Shown here: one piece after another, positions 56,700-64,000 of the stretch
How the letters are laid out: each line of letters opens with the position of its first letter
How positions within the stretch are numbered: position 1 is the stretch's first letter
Notes under the pieces: model-generated
Database searches by the model: none
Told to the model about the DNA's origin: nothing
What the model saw: the letters and a program-made list of their open reading frames with translations, nothing else
Assembly: GCA_963971535.1 (NCBI GenBank)
Contig: OZ020589.1
Coordinates: 95,476,324 to 95,540,323, forward strand
Source of the DNA: Notolepis coatsorum
Lineage: Eukaryota; Chordata; Actinopteri; Aulopiformes; Paralepididae
Reading direction: 5' to 3'
Length of the DNA stretch: 64,000 bases
Made by a program: the position numbers and the translations under genes

Positions 56700-58378
56700 C
56701 AGGCCCGGACTGGCCATCGGGAGCACCAGGAGTTTTCCCGGTGACCTGGCCTGCACAGATAATAAGAAAAAAAAAGTATAAAAAAAAGGAAAAAAAAAAT
56801 TATTATAATTAAATAAATAAAAAAATTCAGGCCATTGTTTCTAGTTGTGGCGGCGCGATAGTTAGATAACCTAGGTTGGTGGGAAACAACCAGGATTTCA
56901 CTGTCTGCGACAGAGTTGGAGAACTATTTGACTCTCTCCCTCTCGCGGATCACACACCCACACACACACACACAAATGGAGCCGTGCTGCCGCTTGTGAT
57001 TGGTGGAGGCGGGACCAGGCGATACAACTGATTGACAGCGGAGGCAGCGAATGGAATGGCACTCGGATGCAGAATAACAGCCAGGCAGTGAGCCAGGTAG
57101 TGAGGGACTTGGGAGAGATACAGTAGAGCGAAAGTCAATTAACGTTGATGTCAAGATGGACAGTGGAAGAAAGAGAAAGGGTGGAGGAGAGAGGGATAAA
57201 ACAAAGAAAAAGAAAGGCCCTTACAGGAGATGCTGCTAAATCCGGCAACATTTATCAAATGTTTTCTTGCACCAAGGTCAAGGAATCAGCAGGTTAGTCA
57301 GGGATAAAAATAAACATGTGGATGGTAGCTAGCTAACGTTACCATGCAATGCATCATCTCCCCTGTCAAAAGCCCAATGTTAAATCTGCCAAGAAACAAA
57401 TAAATAATTTAACCCTTGTGTCTGAAAACTAAAGTGTTATACTCTTACCATATTAGGGGACTAAATTGAAAAACGCCATACAAATATTATATGTTGAAAT
57501 ATATTTTCCCACTTTCTTTTCCATAAATATTTTATTCAAATCTGACATTACAAAAAACAATATGTGGTGGTTATGATCGGGGCTGAAGTTGAATAAACAA
57601 TTTATGAAAGAGAAAGTCAAAATAATTCAAAGATAATTCAAAGATTACACACCTTTGCCACATATATTGGCTAGAAACATAATCACTGTAAAGTTATCAA
57701 AAAATAAGAATCTGATCAGACACAAGGGTTAAGTTGTTGTTCCCTTTCTAATTTCCTCAAAAACATCTAGTCTAGTTAATGTGATCAATATTATTTGACA
57801 ATTGATGCTTTTTGTTGGAAATTTCAGTCAGTGAGCTCATACTTTGAGCTCATTTTATAGTTAAAATGATTGAGACAACGCAATCTTCTGTCTTCGTTGT
57901 GCATGCATGCGTGTGCTCACCACACACGATACATGTGTCACTATTCTGGCAGTGGCTACTGTTATTATAGTATTGTAATGAAAGGTCTGTTATTTAATGT
58001 TTGTGTAAAGGGCTATTTTAACTGTTGATGGGTAGTGCATCAGTAAAGTGAATATGGTATTGTGCTCTTGCTCTGTTTGAATAGGTGGAGAGAGTGGTTA
58101 ACTGTATTATAATAGTAAAGAGAAAAATATGTTGTGCTCTTGCTTTTTTCTTTTTGAAGGTGGAGAGAGTAGCATTGCTAGTGCCACAACAGTTTTATTT
58201 GAGGTTCATAACAGTATATTGTACTAAGCAATTGTTGGCTCATTAGTTTGTGATTCACATGCACTAAAATTCACCAGAATGCAGGGACCCCCAGACCCCC
58301 CGCTTAAAAAGTGGCCTGACTGGGGCTATATTTCGCGCTATATCTCCCGGTATGAATTATTTCCCCAGTCCGGCCCTG
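56700..58378 (+). mobile_element. hAT transposon with a remaining first exon
   Basis: Ends CAGGCCCGGACTGG and CCAGTCCGGCCCTG with GGGTTATT repeated exactly at 56692-56699 and 58379-58386. It contains one recognisable coding piece (57156-57292) and otherwise AT-rich sequence, so it looks like an internally deleted copy of an autonomous hAT. Confidence 0.9.
57156..57292 (+). pseudogene. hAT transposase first exon, frameshifted
   Basis: ATG opens MDSGRKRKGGGERDKTKKKK, a basic start typical of ZMYM-like hAT proteins, and reaches TAA early. One extra base after the lysine run hides the continuation ALTGDAAKSGNIYQMFSCTK in the next frame, which leads to a donor (GCAG|GTTAGT at 57293). The remaining exons are absent. 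Confidence 0.65.
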
Positions 58379-58803
58379 GGGTTATTCCAAAAAGAATATT
58401 CCAATTGTCTGATCGCGATTTCCAGTATTGATGTCGATCGGGTCCCTGACATGAAGTGGCACAAGATCTCAAGTGTGCTGAACGCGTTTCGAAGTGATCG
58501 GATGAAGCGATTTACTTGGCTTGGTCTAAATTCTCCACCCGGACGAAATTAGATGTGACACACAGTGTGAAATAAGGTTTCAAAGGGTGGGCGATACTGC
58601 CACCTAGCAGGATGCGGCCGGTATTGCACTCTCGGGATCTCAGAATGATTTCCTATGGTAACACCAAGGTCCGTGACACTGCATAGAATTAAAAAAATCG
58701 AATAAAAGAAAAAACGATGAAAACCCGAGAAATCTTGGGTTTTGGCACTCAACCGCTGGCGAGATAATCCGAGAAATCTCGGGTCTGGCGCCCAATGTGT
58801 TAA

Positions 58804-59731
58804 AGTCCATGTACTGTGTCTGTCCATGTACTGTGTTTGTCCATGTACTATAATGCAATGTCTGTAAAGTGCTTTGAGATACCTTATGTAAGGCACTATA
58901 TAAAATAATTGTATTATTATTATTATTATTATTATTAATGGACAGATAATAAAATAAAAAGGTGGAATAAAATAAAATGGTATATAAACTCAATTATGAG
59001 TGAATGTGTGAGTGAATGGGTAAAATGTGAGGAACTAATTGTAAAGCGCTTTGGATAAAAACGCTATAAATGCAGCCATTTTTACAACTGGTATTCTCCT
59101 CTGACAGGAGCGCTTAGGGTTGCCACCCGTCCCGTAAAATACGGAATCGTCCTGTAATTGGAAACTAAAAGACGCGTTCCGTATTGAACTGATACGGGAC
59201 GCGTGTAGTCTTTTACCAACGGAGTAGCAGTTCCGCGTTCGGGTTCCGCAATCTGATTGGCCACTGACGTTTCTCTCTGCGCCAATCGCGTTACGCCTAG
59301 TTCTGCCTCTACTATCCTCGAGTTAACGTAATTTATACAAATGGAAGTATTGATTTCGCCATAACGAATCATTAAAAAAATATACCGTTAACTGGAATAT
59401 GTTAGTTTCTTACACATATGTTGGATTATGTAATTGGTTTGTCATGACAAACCAATACAAAATCGCGAATTAACCGGTGGCCCTAGTATGTACATTTCAA
59501 CAAAGTGGAGCCGCAGGGGACTTCCATAGCATACGCCTTCAAATCCAGCTAGCGTTGATGCTATTCAATGCTATCATACCCAACTAACGTTAATGCCATT
59601 CAGAATGTATTAACATAGCTACAACAACACAGTAACGTTAATATAATTACATGCATCATTGTTTACAATGAACGGTGGGGCTAATCGAAAGGACTGGACA
59701 CGGACAAGTTAAACAGCAATCAATTAACCGG
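58804..59731. other. repeat tails and a possible hAT, no gene supported
   Basis: 58804-58935: TCCATGTACTGTG repeated, then GTAAAGTGCTTTGAGATACC and (ATT)n, a common fish LINE/SINE tail. 59040-59075: another such tail (AAAGCGCTTTGGATAAAAAC). 59109-59486 may be a hAT (TAGGGTTGCCACCCGTCC start, CCGGTGGCCCTA end), but I found no matching flanks. Confidence 0.4.
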
Positions 59732-59918
59732 ACACACAGGCAGAAGGCGAAGCATCATTTTTACTTCCGGTCGGGGGAAAAAATTTGTTTAGGTTCGTGT
59801 TAACGTTAGATAATGTACAAAATAAACGTATTTCCGGTGCTTTAGACGTCGCTCTTTTATTTTGAAACCCCCTGACCGGAAGTAAAAATGATGCTTCGCC
59901 TTCTGCTTGTGTGTCCAA
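59732..59918. mobile_element. palindromic MITE with about 45-bp inverted ends
   Basis: ACACACAGGCAGAAGGCGAA at the left is inverted at the right (TTCGCCTTCTGCTTGTGTGT), and the arms continue through GCATCATTTTTACTTCCGGT to C/G-runs. The centre of about 95 bp has no gene. No clear target duplication was found, so the superfamily is open. Confidence 0.75.
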
Positions 59919-60559
59919 GGCTTGCATCACAGTCACGAAAGGGGCTACAGTTTTTCATGACTGAAACATCTCCTGAGATTGATTCGGTATGGGATATTAC
60001 ATCTTATTTATCTTGTTGTGTTTTTAACTAGATGTCAGTATTTCTATTTACCTGCCCTGGCAGCCAGGAGCCTACATATTGGCTGCTGATGTGGGCATAG
60101 TCTAGGTCTAGGCTATTTCAGTTGACTAATATGGTTGATTGTTCATTAATGTTGAGTTAATCAATCAATCATTAATCAATATAATTAAATAGTGTGCCAA
60201 TTTAAACTCTTATGTTAATTGTTATGCTCATCTGGAAAACGGAATTCTTCATAATGGATTAACAGTTAATACATAAATAATATAATTCATAAATACATAA
60301 ATGCAAAAATAATTAAATAAATACTTAAGCATAATTAAATAAATAGTGTTCAGACAACAATATAAAAGTCATACTGTTCAATTTCATTTCATTTCAATTT
60401 TATCATCCCACTCCTCCCTCGGTTACTGCAGCTGAGGTGACACAGGTACAGTATACCACACGGTTAAACACAACCTGGCCCATGTAAATGTCCTAACCCA
60501 ACCCCCTCCAATGTACAGTAAATGACCAAGTATGGTTTTCGTCAATATTCCAATGTACA

Positions 60560-60695
60560 GTTTTGCTTGTACAGTTGTACAGTTTCCCCCACCCACCCCT
60601 CCTACCCAACCCCCCACCCCACCCACCCAACCACCTCCAATGTACAGTCCCCCCCCCCACCCCACCTACCCAACCTCCTCCAATGTACAGTTTCT
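60560..60695. repeat. C-rich repeat with CCAATGTACAGT units
   Basis: CTCCAATGTACAGT recurs (about 60509, 60550 variant, 60636, 60680), separated by stretches of CCCACCCAACC type. An irregular minisatellite; the open frames over it are not genes. Confidence 0.7.
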
Positions 60696-60829
60696 ACGTC
60701 AAATGTATATACTCTCTTTTTTAGACTCTTTTTGTATCACAAACAGTACTGTATTTGTAGATCTGGTATGTCATAAATGTATAGATGTAGCAGTACTGTC
60801 TACCTGTATGTTGTGTATGTCATATAGCA

Positions 60830-62951
60830 AGAATACCGGAGCTCACGCTAACACTAGCGAAGCAAACAGCTGGCATGCCGGAGCTCACGCTAATGCTAGC
60901 GAAGCACAAGCTAACGACGAGACGACGAGGAAAACAGAGCCACTAGCGACACGGCTAGCAAACACGACCCAGACCGAGCGAACGGCTAACAGCGAAGAGA
61001 CTATCATGCGCCGAGGAGAAAGTCGCGGTAGCCAACGCCGAAGGTACGGGACCAGCGTTAACATGCCGGCTATTGAGAAGGCTAACGAGGCTTCACCAAG
61101 GCCACAGGACAGAGTCGGCGCCAGACCCAACTTAACGGGAGGGCATATTGTAACAGCGGGGGGGCATACATAAATAAAATATAGGCTTCAGAAAACGAAT
61201 TTCCCGCGAACCAACACACATTTCAAAACATGAGTGCGCATAAGGGATAAGACAGTCTCTCTCTCTCTTTTTCTCTCTCTCACGTCACAAACACACTCGC
61301 GTCTCACACACACAAATTAAACAGTATGAAATAGCCAGAGGCTGGGCTTAAATTCATTAACAAGTGAAAGTATTATTAATAATAACAAGGGGCACGGCGG
61401 CTTAAATTAAACAGTATGAGTCGTAGGACTTACCCATGAGAAGAGTTGGAGGCGGCGAGTCGTGGCACTGAATCTCCTCAGGACGGTGTCCCACTTTCGC
61501 GTGAGGTCTTTTGCAACTTCAAACTCTGCCTCAATTTTATAGGCGATCCATTATATTATCCATTATTATTATTATGACATATTATGATTATAGACCACGC
61601 TAGCTTCTGCTGTGACAGATGCACCTGCAGCGGCAGCACCGGGCGCTTCTTGGCCAGACTTCGTCTTCATGACGCCTAACTTACCGAAAGCTCTTCAGCG
61701 TTAGATGTTGGAGGACCGTCACCAGGGAGGAGGCCGTGAAGAAGCCTTAGGTGCCCCCCCTGCCCCACCATGCATGGCATGCAACCATTTTCGTATATAT
61801 CCATTTTATGTCCGTCTCCAAGTGTTATATTTTACCCACTGACTCTATTGTACTTTTCACGCTCACTCAAGTCACGCAGTCGCGCTCTGACTACCCAACC
61901 CATCAACTCAACGTGACCAATAACGCAATAACAAATTCAAACACACACACCAATCAGCGTGCGCTCAAACATACACTTCTTTTAAGACTTTTTTTGTTTA
62001 ATTTCGTTTAATAATAGGCTAAATAGCCTATTTATAAAGGAAAACATCAGACTTTTACTATAATAAAAAAAAATTATGTTTAATTATTTTATTTTTTTAT
62101 AACAATTGCCCATGACGTTTGGAGGGGCACAGTGCGCCATCTGGGGGGGCATGGCCCGCGAATGACCCCCCATGGCGCCGACACTGCCACAGGACTGTGG
62201 AAAGAACCGGCAGACTAGGCCTAGCCCAAAAACAAACGGCCCCAAAACTGTTGGAAAGAAAAATGCTAACCTCACACAGAAAATAGACTGCATACTGATT
62301 GGAGATTCCACAACAAGGTATGTGGAGATGGCAAACACAGAAAATATCTGTCTAGACAATACATCTGTGAAAGAGCTGGCCGAAAAACTTCCAACACTAA
62401 TCAGACCGGGAATAACAAAAATTGTCATTCACTCTGGATCGTTTGACATCCTGCGAAAGAAGACTGGCACAGAGACTTTGAAAGACGATTTCACACGTTT
62501 AATGAACACACTAGACAAACATCAGTCTGTGTACACAAACACTGATGTGTCCATCAGTGGACCAATTGCATGCTTTCGCAGAGGACAGGAAGCATTCAGT
62601 CGACTCCTAAATTTTAATTCATGGTTAGGGGCTGCATGTCTCGTACACTGCCTGAAATTCATTGACAACTTCAATGTTTTCTGGAATAACCCAGAACGTT
62701 TTCAAAGAAATGGCTTCTTCCCAAATCGCTTAGGTTCAAAGCTCCTATCAGCAAACATGCGTCATGCCTTGATGGCCTCCAAGAATATTAAGCTCATACC
62801 AGCACGAGAGATAGTCATGAAGGACACAATCTCACCACGAAGTGCAGCAGCACAAGGTGTCCCGTCCCCCGTCCCCCCCATATCACACAAGGCCATCTCG
62901 TCTGATCAAATGTCCCCGAAAGCACAGTGCAGTCAGTACGGTGCAGTATAG
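60830..62951 (+). pseudogene. L2 ORF1 with esterase-like domain, interrupted by a hAT
   Basis: The first part reads alanine- and asparagine-rich text, then EETIMRRGESRGSQRRR and MPAIEKANEASPRPQD to 61109. After the hAT it resumes CGKNRQTRPSPKTNGPKTV and the SGNH-hydrolase-like domain: IDCILIGDSTTRYVEM (Gly-Asp-Ser nucleophile block), KIVIHSGSFDIL, SISGPIACFRRG, and ends at 62951. ORF1 of this kind binds RNA; the esterase role is unknown. In the second part no stop is seen. Confidence 0.7.
61110..62186. mobile_element. hAT element inside the L2 ORF1
   Basis: Ends CAGAGTCGGCGCCA and TGGCGCCGACACTG match as inverted repeats with one mismatch, and CCACAGGA is repeated exactly at 61102-61109 and 62187-62194. 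Removing it restores a continuous L2 frame (PRPQDCGKNRQ). The 1,077-bp insert has no transposase frame and contains GGGGGGGCAT runs near both ends. Confidence 0.9.
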
Positions 62952-63029
62952 CACAATTGCCATGCCATCTCTCAAAACATACAAGTAATCATAACCAGCC
63001 AATGGCATGGTGAAAAATATACGCCATCA

Positions 63030-64000
63030 ATGCGTTTACCTGCTATTAACCTCAGGGCCATCACGGTCAAGCCAAAGCAGACCTCCTCTAAAGAAGTCCA
63101 ACAAATAAAATTAGCTTTCCTAAATGTTAGATCACTGAATAATAAAACATTCTTAGTAAATGATCTGATTAAAGAAAATAACTTAGATTGCATCTGCCTA
63201 GTAGAGACATGGCTAAATAATGACACAGCTACATCAATAATGATAGAAGCTTGTCCACCAGACTATAACTTTTTTCAAATACCCAGAAAAAATAAAAGGG
63301 GCGGAGGAGTTGCAGCAATCTTCTCCTCAAAACTCTTGTTTAGAATCACAGAACTAGGCGAGTTCATGTCAATGGAATATCTTGCCATTGAACTAAAAAC
63401 AGAATAAACTATTATTGTCACAATATACCGCCCGCCTAGACACTCACCAATATTTATACAGGAGCTCTCTGAACTGATCTCACTATGTGTTACCGGATAT
63501 GATAAGGTGATCCTAAATGGAGACTTGAACATCCATTTTAATAAGAAAACAGACTCCAAAACTATAGAACTAAAAAATCTACTGGATAGCTTTGACCTAA
63601 TACAGCATATAACAAATGCAACTCACCGGCTTGGGAATACACTAGACTTAGTTATAACAACAACTGGGCTAAGCATAACAAATATCTCAATAACTGAATT
63701 ATCTCTCTCCGACCATCACTGTATATTTTTTGATACTCAAATAACCCTTACTAAAACAAAAAAAGAAATCATAGTTAAAAAGAGGCTCCTAAACGACAAA
63801 GCTGAATCAAAGTTCATTGATCTTATCAGACTACATGAACCACACAATCATGACAGCTCTCTAAATGAAATGGTAGAAAATCTCAATGATGCAATGTCAT
63901 CTATATTAAATTCTGTCGCCCCATTAAAAACGAAAAAGAAGAAAACTAGAGCCTCGCCCTGGTTAAACTATAATACGGTCAACGAAGAAAAAAGGAAATG
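63030..64000 (+). pseudogene. L2 ORF2, endonuclease region, one in-frame stop
   Basis: The frame opens by 63030 and reads KLAFLNVRSLNNKTFLVNDL, CLVETWLNND (metal-binding Glu), RGGGVAAIFS, a TAA at 63405-63407, then in the same frame TIIVTIYRPPRHSPIFIQEL, VILNGDLNIHF, HRLGNTLDLVITT and LSLSDHHCIFFD (terminal histidine motif), running to the window end. All endonuclease blocks are present. The single stop (a Gln-like position) makes this copy inactive unless it is a sequencing error. The reverse transcriptase lies beyond 64000. Confidence 0.85.

Larger units (their letters stand above)
60800..64000 (+). mobile_element. L2-type LINE, runs off the window
   Basis: ORF1 starts in a repetitive GCTAACRCTAGCGAAGC region (two 50-bp units at 60835-60935) and continues after a hAT insertion. 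ORF2 begins near 63030 and is cut by the window end inside the linker after the endonuclease. An esterase-like ORF1 together with an APE endonuclease ORF2 is the known plan of zebrafish L2-type elements. The 5' boundary is uncertain. Confidence 0.75.

Noticed and set aside
59109-59486. A hAT element with TAGGGTTGCCACC ends
   Set aside because: The right end matches only in part and the flanks show no 8-bp duplication; left as a possibility.

Overview
The window is eukaryotic and almost certainly teleost fish DNA. It has no operons or dense genes. It is packed with fish-type transposable elements: hAT and piggyBac DNA transposons, L1, Tx1, Rex1-like and L2 LINEs, tRNA-derived SINEs, BEL/Pao and DIRS elements, long GA/CT microsatellites and two 200-N assembly gaps. 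I see no complete host gene, only exon-sized fragments: a collagen VI alpha-3-like vWA exon near 22.6 kb, a coiled-coil exon pair near 42.8 kb and an unrecognised exon pair near 4.0 kb.

Layout. 1-3136: the 3' part of a BEL/Pao element and its LTR, sitting inside a hAT transposase (to 3869). 3870-6287: mostly unique sequence with a possible solo LTR. 6288-18720: two DIRS-type elements head to head (A on minus, B on plus). They share an inverted 3' module that carries 5S rRNA-derived sequence, and a 71-bp-arm hairpin and a hAT element lie between them. 18721-21568: a SINE, LINE 3' ends and a piggyBac-type MITE. 21569-24000: a piggyBac fragment that encloses the collagen VI-like exon. 24001-29854: a nearly open Tx1-clade LINE on the minus strand, flanked on both sides by GA/TC microsatellite. 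32051-36485: a very young LTR element with no recognised proteins. 37050-42722: a hAT-type repeat carrying a DIRS element with full terminal geometry. 43291-48310: a hAT holding a SINE and a 5'-truncated L1. 48948-58803: a piggyBac MITE holding two hATs, one of which holds a 14-bp minisatellite split by an open Rex1-like LINE. 60800-64000: an L2-type LINE running off the window, with a hAT in its ORF1.

The elements work as layered insertions rather than as a pathway. Many layers are dated relative to each other by target-site duplications (TSDs) that I could read directly: 8 bp for hAT, TTAA for piggyBac, 10-16 bp for L1 and SINEs. Comparing DIRS copies A and B also gives natural empty sites for several insertions. 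The most unusual signals are the repeated presence of 5S rRNA sequence, always in sense orientation, in one DIRS family; a Tx1 LINE that appears targeted to (TC)n; and a vWA exon between a piggyBac end and its transposase.
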